DNA of 35,696 nt from Bacteroidaceae bacterium (GTDB lineage Bacteria; Bacteroidota; Bacteroidia; Bacteroidales; Bacteroidaceae). The notes below the pieces were generated by a model that was given only the letters and a program-made list of their open reading frames with translations, did not search any database and was not told the DNA's origin. The stretch is from positions 1-35,696 of the forward strand of contig JAGBGU010000048.1 of NCBI GenBank assembly GCA_017935785.1, written 5' to 3'. Shown one piece after another: positions 7,648 through 14,904 of this stretch (its first letter is position 1; every line of letters begins with the position of its first letter). A program made the position numbers and the translations under genes.

Positions 7648-9312
7648 TTATTTTCCCTGACGCTTCTGTGCATTGTCCAAGGCAATGGAATAGGCTTGGC
7701 AATAGTAGGTGAAGAAGTTTTTCCACAATGCCTTCTTCGACAGCGCTGCGGCCTTCTTTCTGATGGCATCGCGCTGTGTGTCCGTATAGGCCGAATAACG
7801 CATCACGGCATCACAGATACATTGTGCAACTTCCTCATTATTATAATCATTACGGGCGATTACCTCCACTCCATCTTCAAGACTACTTATTGCTCCCTTG
7901 AGCGTCTGGGCCCATATTCCGAATCCGGACAGGGATGTTGTGATACAGGGCACATGGAAAGCTACAGCCTCCAACGGTGTGTATCCCCAGGGTTCATAAT
8001 AGGATGGATATACGGCCAAGTCATTTCCGATGAGCAGGTCGTAATACGGCATCTGGAAAATTCCGTCTGCTCCGTCAAGATAACAGGGCACAAAAATGAC
8101 CTTGACCTTTGATTCAGGATGATTTACAATATCCAATGCCCGGAAGAGATTAAGCACCTGGTCATGTTCGGTTTCATGCAGATTATGTGTGATTACGGGG
8201 TTTGCCAGAGCGGTGTCATATATTTGAGGGTTCTGCAACCTTTCCTGCAAATCCGCTCTCGGCCCTGCCACCCATCCAGGAACCTGAATCAAGGCAAGTA
8301 CCTCATTTTGCAAACCGGCAGCCTGATCCAGACATTTGCGCATGGCATGGATAAAAACATCTATGCCTTTATTTTTGAACTCGTAACGTCCGCTGGTAGC
8401 CACAATCATGGTATCATCAGCAAACTGATGGCCGGTAAGTGCATTGGCCACCTCGAAAATACGCTTGCGCGCCGACTTTCTGCCTGATGTGAATTTGGCG
8501 CCTTTGGGCACAAAGTCTGCCTCAAAACCATTCATGAGGATGGCATCGCATTCCTTGTCCAAAAGTTCCTTACATTCAAGTCCGGTAACGTCACTCACTG
8601 TTGTAAAGCAATCCACATTGTGAGCCGTCTGGCGCTCAATGCTGTGCTTTGCCTCCATATTCAGTTCGCGAGACATTTGTGTGCCGTTGTAAGCCCAAAG
8701 GTAATCATAAAGGGGCTTACCGTTGCCGGCAATGCTACGGCCGATGCTTGTGGCATGAGTTGTGAATATGGTTGCTATTTGGGGAACGTTCTTCTGCACA
8801 TAGAGCGCACCGAGGCACGTCATCCATTCATGTGCCTGATAAACCACATCTGCCGCATTGTTCAAAAATTCATTATAGAAACTCTCTACAACCCTTCCGG
8901 CTGCATAAGAGAACATATTGGCCTCGTCATAGTCGCCGTAACCATGCAGACTATCCACCTGATAGTCATTCCATGCCTGTGCATACAACTCGTCACGGAT
9001 AGCAAAAAAGGGATTGAAGTCTACCAGAACCACAAGTGGCTCTCCGGGAATGTTCCATCGGCCGACACGAATATTCAATCCTTCGTTTTTAGTTTTCTGA
9101 ACCCACTTTTTCCACAATTTTTTATCTTCCGTAAAAAGGGGATTTTCTTTGCCCTGCCAAAAATCTGGTCCTATAAAAACCACTTTATCTTTTAGAGCAT
9201 CCTGCATTGTTTTAGCTCTTGTAGACAATACGGTATAGATGCCTCCAACTTTATTGCATACCTCCCAACTGCTTTCGAAAATAAAGGAAGGTAATGTCTT
9301 ATTATTCTTCAT
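7648..9312 (-). CDS. Glycogen synthase, GT3 (eukaryote-like) family
   Basis: A 554-aa glycosyltransferase. The N-terminus FIFESSWEVCNKVGGIYTVL is the signature of GT3 glycogen synthases (animal/fungal type), unlike the GT5 GlgA of most bacteria; Lys21-Val-Gly-Gly forms the donor-binding loop. Further on, HEWMTCLGALYVQ, FTTHATSIGR and the C-terminal YPSYYEPWGYTPLEA motif with paired Glu residues complete the GT-B fold. GT3 enzymes generally use UDP-glucose rather than ADP-glucose. It is the first gene of a two-gene operon with the GT35 phosphorylase. It has its own TAnnTTTG promoter about 30 nt upstream and is divergent from the redox operon at 9465. No regulatory N- or C-terminal phosphorylation tails of the animal enzymes are present. 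Confidence 0.9.
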   Translation of the reverse strand: MKNNKTLPSFIFESSWEVCNKVGGIYTVLSTRAKTMQDALKDKVVFIGPDFWQGKENPLFTEDKKLWKKWVQKTKNEGLNIRVGRWNIPGEPLVVLVDFNPFFAIRDELYAQAWNDYQVDSLHGYGDYDEANMFSYAAGRVVESFYNEFLNNAADVVYQAHEWMTCLGALYVQKNVPQIATIFTTHATSIGRSIAGNGKPLYDYLWAYNGTQMSRELNMEAKHSIERQTAHNVDCFTTVSDVTGLECKELLDKECDAILMNGFEADFVPKGAKFTSGRKSARKRIFEVANALTGHQFADDTMIVATSGRYEFKNKGIDVFIHAMRKCLDQAAGLQNEVLALIQVPGWVAGPRADLQERLQNPQIYDTALANPVITHNLHETEHDQVLNLFRALDIVNHPESKVKVIFVPCYLDGADGIFQMPYYDLLIGNDLAVYPSYYEPWGYTPLEAVAFHVPCITTSLSGFGIWAQTLKGAISSLEDGVEVIARNDYNNEEVAQCICDAVMRYSAYTDTQRDAIRKKAAALSKKALWKNFFTYYCQAYSIALDNAQKRQGK

Positions 9313-9342
9313 TTAATCTTTTTTATCTTCTAAATTCGGCTG

Positions 9343-9350
9343 CAAAGATA
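9343..9350 (-). promoter_or_regulatory. -7 promoter element for glycogen synthase/phosphorylase
   Basis: The minus strand reads TATCTTTG (TAnnTTTG), 30 nt upstream of the glycogen synthase ATG. The -33 region is poor in TTTG. Confidence 0.6.
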
Positions 9351-9435
9351 GTTGATTTTATGCGAATCTGAAAAGAAATACATGCTTTTTAGCAGAAAAG
9401 TGGTGTTTTCTTGCCTTTATTTGGTTTAAATTTCT

Positions 9436-9443
9436 TAATTTTG
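9436..9443 (+). promoter_or_regulatory. -7 promoter element for the cytochrome/oxidoreductase operon
   Basis: TAATTTTG matches TAnnTTTG, 21 nt before the ATG at 9465. The implied leader is very short (about 15 nt). It is back-to-back with the glycogen promoter, about 85 nt away. Confidence 0.5.
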
Positions 9444-9464
9444 AAGCAAAATTTGCTAAAAAAC

Positions 9465-9875
9465 ATGAAAACAGCAATTCTTTTGCTTTTCTTTTTATAT
9501 AATGTTAGCGTACTAGGCAACACTCCATGGAAGCTGAAATTAACACATCCAAAGGAGAAAATCGACCTTGTCATTGATTTGCACGAGGAAAGCATCGAAG
9601 TGCCCACATTGGAGATGTTCGGCACCATGAACGGATACCTTGGCGGGAACATTTTTGGCGTCTGGTACGTTACTTCATTTAAGATAAAAGACAAACTCGC
9701 TGAAATAAAGGTTGCCAATGACCTTGGCAGTGAAAACCAGAAGATAGAACTGAAACAACTGACCGACAGCACATGGAGCATGAAGTTTGTCGGTCCCAAT
9801 GTTGTCAGACGGGTATCCGGTAAGAAACTTGTAAAAGTGCCGTCTGACTATATAATGATAAGTAAAAACAGATAA
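9465..9875 (+). CDS. Small secreted protein, first gene of the redox operon
   Basis: A 136-aa protein. The chosen start (MKTAILLLFFLYNVSVLGNT) gives a clean Sec signal peptide; the upstream in-frame Met at 9411 lies before the predicted promoter. The mature part is about 115 residues of mixed strand character (WKLKLTHPKEKIDLVIDLHE, FGVWYVTSFKIKDKLAEIKV) with no Cys, so it is not itself a heme protein. No family is recognised. It ends 13 nt before the cytochrome-FGE gene, so it is very probably co-expressed and may be a periplasmic partner or substrate-binding accessory of that system. Only export and operon membership are supported; the function is unknown. Confidence 0.75.
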   Translation: MKTAILLLFFLYNVSVLGNTPWKLKLTHPKEKIDLVIDLHEESIEVPTLEMFGTMNGYLGGNIFGVWYVTSFKIKDKLAEIKVANDLGSENQKIELKQLTDSTWSMKFVGPNVVRRVSGKKLVKVPSDYIMISKNR

Positions 9876-9888
9876 CATAAATTAACAG

Positions 9889-11412
9889 ATGTCAAGCAAG
9901 AAAAAGTATTTTTGGTTTGCGGCAGGCGGACTCGTTATTGGAGGAGCCCTTACACTTACTGCAAATCACTTTTATGAGAAAAGTTCAGAAAGCGAATCGT
10001 GTATGTCATGCCACATACACCCCAACTCTGACAACAGTTGGAAACAGTCTGTACATTACAACAACGAAAGCGGTACCGTAACGGATTGTGCATCATGCCA
10101 CCTTCCGCCCAAGGGAACATGGAAACACTTCTATGCAAAATCAACCACAGGACTTAAAGACCTGTGGTCATATCTTACCAAAGACTCTTCCGAACTGGAT
10201 TTCGAAAGCAAAAGCGACATGGAGTATGCAAGTAAGATAGTGTATAACGAGTCTTGCGAGAAATGCCACCATAACATCTTCCCCAAAGGGCTGACTGATG
10301 AAGGTATATCCGCCCACCTTTATTACGATGAAAACAAGGAAAAACTGGATCTGCAATGTATCAACTGCCACCTGGATGCTGGTCATTATGACCCCAACTA
10401 CAAGCACGAAAAGATGACCGGTGCGCCAATTGACACATCCGGAGTAACCTATGACAGCGCAACCGTGGTAAAGGTATTCAAGAACTTTACAGAAACCGTC
10501 CCCACCACCCATATGTCCATTAACATGGTGGCTATTCCCGGCGGCACATTTGAAATGGGAAGCAATGAAGACGATGCATACAGCCAGCCCGACGAATATC
10601 CCAAACATAAGGTTACCATTTCACCGTTCTTTATGGCCGAAGTTGAAATCACATGGAACCAATATTGGGCCTTCTATCTGCAAACAATGTCAGAAGGACG
10701 TACTCCGCCTGAAAAGATTTATGCTAACAACAACCGTCCCGATGTGGATGTAATCAGCGGCCCCACCCCACCGTTCGGCGCTCCTGACCAGGGTTGGGGA
10801 ATGGGCAATCGCCCAGCCATCACAATGACGCATTATGCTGCACAGACATTCTGCCAATGGCTTTCTCTGAAGACGGGAAAGAAATACCGTCTACCCACCG
10901 AAGCTGAATGGGAGTACGCAGCCCGCGGAGGCACAGAGACCCCCTATTTCTTTGAAGGTAAACCAGGAAGCTATACAAATGAAGGTTTCTGGGCCGAATT
11001 CTTTGGTGCTGACACAACAACCATCAACGGATTTGTAATATATGCCAATAACAGCAAGGCCCGCACTCAGGAACCCGAGAAAGTTATGGCCAATCCCTTT
11101 GGTCTGAAGAACATGCTGGGTAATGTCATGGAATATTGCCAGGATTTCTATGCAGAAGACGCATACAGCAAGGTTCAGGACGGAGCAGTTGACCCCAAAG
11201 GTCCTGAAAGCGGCGAACACTATGTAGTTCGTGGAGGTAACTATCAGGACGACGCCAAAGATCTGCGCTGTGCAGCTCGCCGCCGTTCAGATTACGAGAC
11301 ATGGCTTAAGACAGACCCGCAGAAGCCAAAGAGTATCTGGTGGTTGTCTGACATGAAGGGTGTTGGTTTCCGTGTAGTATGCGAAGTACCCCAAGGCGTA
11401 CAGGCAAAATAA
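9889..11412 (+). CDS. Membrane-anchored tetraheme cytochrome c fused to an FGE/SUMF1-like domain
   Basis: A 507-aa two-part protein. Residues 7-27 form a membrane anchor. Four CxxCH heme-binding motifs follow at Cys38, Cys67, Cys123 and Cys157 (CMSCH, CASCH, CEKCH, CINCH), in the spacing style of NapC/NirT/NrfH quinol-linked cytochromes. From about residue 210 comes a formylglycine-generating-enzyme-like domain (MVAIPGGTFEMGS, YRLPTEAEWEYAARGG, GNVMEYCQDFY, GFRVVC). The stretch after RGGNY that in active FGE carries the two copper-binding cysteines reads QDDAKDLRCAARR, so both catalytic cysteines appear absent. The FGE fold is therefore probably structural or ligand-binding. Hemes require a periplasmic location. 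Genes for two Tat-exported enzymes follow directly, making this a likely electron acceptor for them; that link is inference. Confidence 0.85.
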   Translation: MSSKKKYFWFAAGGLVIGGALTLTANHFYEKSSESESCMSCHIHPNSDNSWKQSVHYNNESGTVTDCASCHLPPKGTWKHFYAKSTTGLKDLWSYLTKDSSELDFESKSDMEYASKIVYNESCEKCHHNIFPKGLTDEGISAHLYYDENKEKLDLQCINCHLDAGHYDPNYKHEKMTGAPIDTSGVTYDSATVVKVFKNFTETVPTTHMSINMVAIPGGTFEMGSNEDDAYSQPDEYPKHKVTISPFFMAEVEITWNQYWAFYLQTMSEGRTPPEKIYANNNRPDVDVISGPTPPFGAPDQGWGMGNRPAITMTHYAAQTFCQWLSLKTGKKYRLPTEAEWEYAARGGTETPYFFEGKPGSYTNEGFWAEFFGADTTTINGFVIYANNSKARTQEPEKVMANPFGLKNMLGNVMEYCQDFYAEDAYSKVQDGAVDPKGPESGEHYVVRGGNYQDDAKDLRCAARRRSDYETWLKTDPQKPKSIWWLSDMKGVGFRVVCEVPQGVQAK

Positions 11413-11487
11413 TGACAAGATATATACATTATAATATATAAACAGAAAGAACAACGATTTATTCCCAACTTAATAAAATTATTAACA

Positions 11488-12840
11488 ATGGAAAACAAGA
11501 ATTTTAACAGAAGACAATTTCTGTCATGTGGTGCCATGATTGGCGCAGCAGGTATGGTTGCCCCTGCTATTCTGAGCAGTTGCGGCGGTGGTGCCAAGGA
11601 AGAAACCGGCTATACTCCCCTGAAAGCACCCGGAGAATATTACGTTCCCGAATTGCCCGACAAGGCCATTGAAGGCAAGGCTCTTAAAGCAGGTGTGATT
11701 GGTTGTGGCGGCCGCGGAACCGGTGCCATTCTTAACCTTCTCGATGCAGCCGACGGCATTACCGTTGTTGCATTGGGCGACGTTTTCAAGGATCGCGTTG
11801 ACCACGTTCGCAACGTACTCAAGAACGACCGCAAGCAGGAAGTTCCCGAAGACAAGTGCTTCGTAGGCTTCGACGCTTACCAGAAGGTAATCGATTCAGG
11901 TGTGGATATGGTTGTTATCGCCACTCCTCCCGTATTCCGTCCCGAACACTTTAAGTATGCTACTGAAAAGGGAGTTCACTCTTTCCTGGAGAAGCCCATC
12001 GCAGTAGACGCCAAGGGTTACCGCACCATCATGGCTACCGCAAAGCAGGCTGTAGCCAAGGGTTTGAGCGTAGTTACCGGTACACAGCGTCACCACCAGC
12101 GTAACTATGTAGAGGCATTCAAGAAGATTCAGGAAGGTTACATCGGAGAAATCACCGGTGGTAACGTATACTGGAACCAAGGTATGCTTTGGTACAGAGA
12201 GCGTCAGGAAGGCTGGACAGATATGGAATGGAACATCCGCGACTGGGTGAACTGGAAGTGGCTGTCTGGAGACCACATTGTGGAACAGCACGTTCACAAC
12301 ATTGACGTATTCCTGTGGATGACCGGTATGCACCCCGTTAGCGCAACATCATTCGGAGGCCGTCATCGCAGAATCACCGGTGACCAGTTCGATATGTTCA
12401 GCACCGACTTCGTATTTGAAAACGGAATCCACCTGCACAGTATGTGCCGCCAGATTGACGGTTGCAGCAATAATGTAAGCGAATTCATTCAGGGAACCAA
12501 GGGTTCTTGGTGGAGCGCAACCAACGAGATTAAGGACCTCCAGGGCAACGTGGTGTGGAAGTATGAAGACACAGGCGAGTTCAAGCAGCACGACCCCTAT
12601 GTACTGGAGCATGTAGACTGGGTTAACCACATCCGTAAGGGCGAGGCTCATGACGAAGCTACCGAGTGCGGTATCTCTTGTCTTGCTGCAGTTATGGCCC
12701 GTGAAGCTGCCTATACCGGCGGAACCACTACATGGGATGCCATCAGCCAGGCTGAAATGGACTACATGCCCGCCAAGCTGGAGTTGGGCGCCATGGAACT
12801 TGACAAGTATACAGTAGCAAAGCCCGGTTCTGGCAAATAA
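11488..12840 (+). CDS. Tat-exported lipoprotein oxidoreductase, Gfo/Idh/MocA family
   Basis: A 450-aa protein. The N-terminus carries a twin-arginine motif (NRRQFL, Arg8-Arg9), a hydrophobic stretch and a lipobox LSSC with Cys32, so it should be folded in the cytoplasm, exported by Tat and lipid-anchored. A Rossmann fold begins at about residue 68 (AGVIGCGGRGTGAI) and the family motif Glu168-Lys169-Pro170 follows (FLEKPIAVD). A conserved His region HIVEQHVHNID (263-273) fits the catalytic site. Tat export suggests a tightly bound NAD(P), as in glucose-fructose oxidoreductase. Family members commonly oxidise sugar hydroxyls. It lies 75 nt after the cytochrome gene and 12 nt before a TIM-barrel protein; this pairing is seen in 3-keto-sugar pathways. 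Substrate unknown. Confidence 0.88.
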   Translation: MENKNFNRRQFLSCGAMIGAAGMVAPAILSSCGGGAKEETGYTPLKAPGEYYVPELPDKAIEGKALKAGVIGCGGRGTGAILNLLDAADGITVVALGDVFKDRVDHVRNVLKNDRKQEVPEDKCFVGFDAYQKVIDSGVDMVVIATPPVFRPEHFKYATEKGVHSFLEKPIAVDAKGYRTIMATAKQAVAKGLSVVTGTQRHHQRNYVEAFKKIQEGYIGEITGGNVYWNQGMLWYRERQEGWTDMEWNIRDWVNWKWLSGDHIVEQHVHNIDVFLWMTGMHPVSATSFGGRHRRITGDQFDMFSTDFVFENGIHLHSMCRQIDGCSNNVSEFIQGTKGSWWSATNEIKDLQGNVVWKYEDTGEFKQHDPYVLEHVDWVNHIRKGEAHDEATECGISCLAAVMAREAAYTGGTTTWDAISQAEMDYMPAKLELGAMELDKYTVAKPGSGK

Positions 12841-12852
12841 TTCGTTAACAGC

Positions 12853-13758
12853 ATGAAAAGACGTAATTTCATCATGGGTTCTGCAGCCGGCATGGCCGCT
12901 GCCACCCTGGCGTCGCCTATGACCATTCTCAGTTCTTGTGCTCCCGCCCCAGAGAAGCCCAAGACTCCGCTTAACATTTGTTTCCAGGAAGGCATTGCCA
13001 TCGGTAACAACCTGCAGGAGAAGCTGGACTACATGGAATCATTGGGCGTTACCGGACTTGAAGTTGGCGGACGCGGACTGAAGAACCGTGTAGATGAGCT
13101 CAACAAGGCTGTTGAAGGCCGCAACATCAAACTCTCTGCCATCTGCGCCGGTTTCGACGGTTTCATTCTGGCAGAAGACCCCGAAGTTAAGGCTGCTTTT
13201 GACAACTCAATGCGCGAGATTATCGCTGCCGCCGGAGCCATCGGTTCTCCCGGTGTGATTATGGTGCCTGCCTTCAATGGACAGAAGCCCTGCAAGCCCC
13301 ACACCTTCGAGACAAGACAATACCTTTGCGAAGAGCTGTTCAAACTTGGCGAATATGCCAAGGAATGCGGTACCACCGTTATTCTTGAACCTCTGAACCG
13401 CAGAGAGTGCTTCTACCTCCGCCTTGTCGGCGATGCAGCAGCCATCTGCCGCGACACTAACAGCGATGGAGTAAAGTGTATGGGCGACTTCTGGCACATG
13501 CAGGAAGAGACTTCAGACTATGCAGCATTCATGTCTGCCGGTACAAAGTATCTCCAGCACGTTCACATTGCTAGTCGTGGCCGTCGTCTCACTCCCACAG
13601 AGGACGGAGAAAAGGACAACTACGTAGACGGATTCCGTGCCCTCAAGGAAATGGGTTACCAGGGTCATGTCAGCTTCGAGTGCGGATGCGAAGGCGACCG
13701 TGCCGTTGTACTCCCCAAGGCCATTGAACTGATGCGTGCTCAGTGGGAACAGGCTTAA
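12853..13758 (+). CDS. Tat-exported lipoprotein TIM-barrel isomerase/epimerase or lyase
   Basis: A 301-aa protein of the xylose-isomerase-like TIM-barrel (AP endonuclease 2) superfamily. It starts MKRRNFIMGSAAGMAAATLA, with Arg3-Arg4 and a lipobox LSSC at Cys29, so it has the same export route as the preceding oxidoreductase. Metal-ligand positions expected for the family are visible: Glu in ILEPLN, Asp in GDFWHM, His in HVHIAS and Glu in SFECG. Such proteins isomerise, epimerise or, when paired with Gfo/Idh/MocA dehydrogenases, cleave 3-keto-glycosides by elimination. The 12-nt spacing to the upstream gene and the shared signals argue that the two act on the same envelope substrate. A terminator follows 23 nt after the stop. 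The exact reaction is not determinable from sequence. Confidence 0.87.
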   Translation: MKRRNFIMGSAAGMAAATLASPMTILSSCAPAPEKPKTPLNICFQEGIAIGNNLQEKLDYMESLGVTGLEVGGRGLKNRVDELNKAVEGRNIKLSAICAGFDGFILAEDPEVKAAFDNSMREIIAAAGAIGSPGVIMVPAFNGQKPCKPHTFETRQYLCEELFKLGEYAKECGTTVILEPLNRRECFYLRLVGDAAAICRDTNSDGVKCMGDFWHMQEETSDYAAFMSAGTKYLQHVHIASRGRRLTPTEDGEKDNYVDGFRALKEMGYQGHVSFECGCEGDRAVVLPKAIELMRAQWEQA

Positions 13759-13781
13759 TCCACTATTCAAAAGATTATAAG

Positions 13782-13817
13782 AATCGGATGTATCTTCGGG
13801 TGCATCCGATTTTTCTT
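13782..13817 (+). terminator. Rho-independent terminator of the redox operon
   Basis: Stem AATCGGATGTA (13782-13792) pairs with TGCATCCGATT (13801-13811; one G-T pair) around a CTTCGG-containing loop, followed by TTTCTT. Confidence 0.85.
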
Positions 13818-13826
13818 ATATAGAAT

Positions 13827-14095
13827 TATTGCTGTCCGGTAAACATGTGCAAGGGTCTATAATCACTGATTTTCTTGTTTTACAAGCCCCCCTTGAAAGG
13901 AAATTAACGGCTGTCCGGTAAAAAATCTCATTGATAGATGAGAACAGACAAATCATATATGAATGTCATTTCCCATTTTAAGCTTTATCCTGCACTCCCC
14001 CCCCTAAAATGGCTCATATGTATACCAAACATATCGGCTGTCCGGGGAAATGTTGTTTTTGAAACGCTTCATGATTTTTACCGGACAGCAATAAT
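13827..14095. mobile_element. 269-bp MITE-like element with 17-bp perfect TIRs and 9-bp target duplication
   Basis: Left terminus TATTGCTGTCCGGTAAA (13827-13843) and right terminus TTTACCGGACAGCAATA (14079-14095) are exact reverse complements. Outside them lie exact direct repeats ATATAGAAT at 13818-13826 and 14096-14104, as expected for a target-site duplication. Two further partial copies of the terminus are inside (GGCTGTCCGGTAAAAAA at 13909-13925 and GGCTGTCCGGGGAAA at 14037-14051). No transposase ORF fits. It appears to be a non-autonomous element inserted just after the operon terminator. The IS family that mobilises it cannot be named from sequence memory. Confidence 0.8.
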
Positions 14096-14104
14096 ATAGA
14101 ATAA

Positions 14105-14836
14105 CACTGTACATATCTGCTCATATATCTTTTGCAAAAAAGCAAAAACGCAAACAATGCTTTTAAATCACTGATTATTAGTTTGATAATGATTTTTCGT
14201 TTTGCAAATCCATTTGCAATTGCTTTGCAAAATGGCAAAAAAGAGGTGTTATTAGGGGCGGACATGGGCTTTTGGCCGTTAACTATTACACAGAACTCGT
14301 TTCAACATCTCACTGCAAGCCTAGATTAACGTATACACCCAAGCCATTCTGACATAAAGCGTCCAGACTTTTGCAACAAATAACAGAAATTTCTTTTACA
14401 CCCGACCAAACTCATGGCGTGGAAAAATTTACGGCATGGCGTGGAAGGAAAATTTTCCTCGTGATGCAAAAAAAAAGTATGGTAAGGCGATGAAAATCGG
14501 GAGACAAATAAATTATTACAGATAAGCAATTATAAAGAAGGATTATCTTCTCATACAAATAAAGTTGTATCCAGTTCGCAGTACCACAAAGGGATCATAT
14601 ATAGTGGTACTGGAGTACCAAAGCTTTGGTACTGTAGTGTATTAGGCTTAACACTACAGTATCAGCGCTATGGTATTGTAGCGATGAAAAAGTATGACCA
14701 GAAACGCAACGTGGTGCGATGATGAAGTCATGCTGTTGCATTGGCAAACACACTATGGTGCGTTGGCCACCGCAACAGTATGCACCTAATAAGAGAAAAG
14801 CGCAATGCATCTGACTGAAATACCAAACAAAAAACG
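14105..14836. other. Gene-free, repeat-rich interval upstream of the OPT transporter
   Basis: No credible ORF. The interval contains many short TTTTGCAAA-type words (14130-14240), two copies of CATGGCGTGGAA (14414-14425 and 14434-14445), and a dense block of palindromes at 14581-14780. Composition is AT-rich except in the palindrome block. Confidence 0.6.
14581..14778. repeat. Nested palindrome block
   Basis: Consecutive inverted repeats: GTACCAC (14581-14587) with GTGGTAC (14604-14610); the perfect 20-bp palindrome AGTACCAAAGCTTTGGTACT (14614-14633); ACTGTAGTGT (14631-14640) with ACACTACAGT (14651-14660); an imperfect palindrome around AGCGCT (14654-14681); and CTGTTGC (14732-14738) with GCAACAG (14772-14778). 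Arms are shared between neighbours, so alternative foldings exist. Confidence 0.75.
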
Positions 14837-14844
14837 TATCTTTG
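14837..14844 (+). promoter_or_regulatory. -7 promoter element for the OPT transporter
   Basis: TATCTTTG matches TAnnTTTG. Transcription would begin near 14851, which rules out an upstream in-frame Met at 14842 and supports the start at 14905. Confidence 0.65.
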
Positions 14845-14904
14845 CACATTATTATATATAATATTGCATATAATACATTAAAAAACATATTAAAAATACG
14901 ATTT

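Noticed and set aside
9889..11412. Identification as a gliding/type IX secretion lipoprotein (GldJ/GldK), which also have FGE-like domains
   Set aside because: The four CxxCH heme motifs and membrane anchor, and the absence of a lipobox and of other gld/por genes, argue against it.
12853..13758. Reading the TIM-barrel protein as a DNA-repair endonuclease IV
   Set aside because: It carries a Tat lipoprotein signal and so acts outside the cytoplasm; the resemblance is only at superfamily level.
14014..14265. 83-codon minus-strand frame
   Set aside because: It crosses the right boundary of the MITE-like element (14095), so it is a chance product of the insertion.
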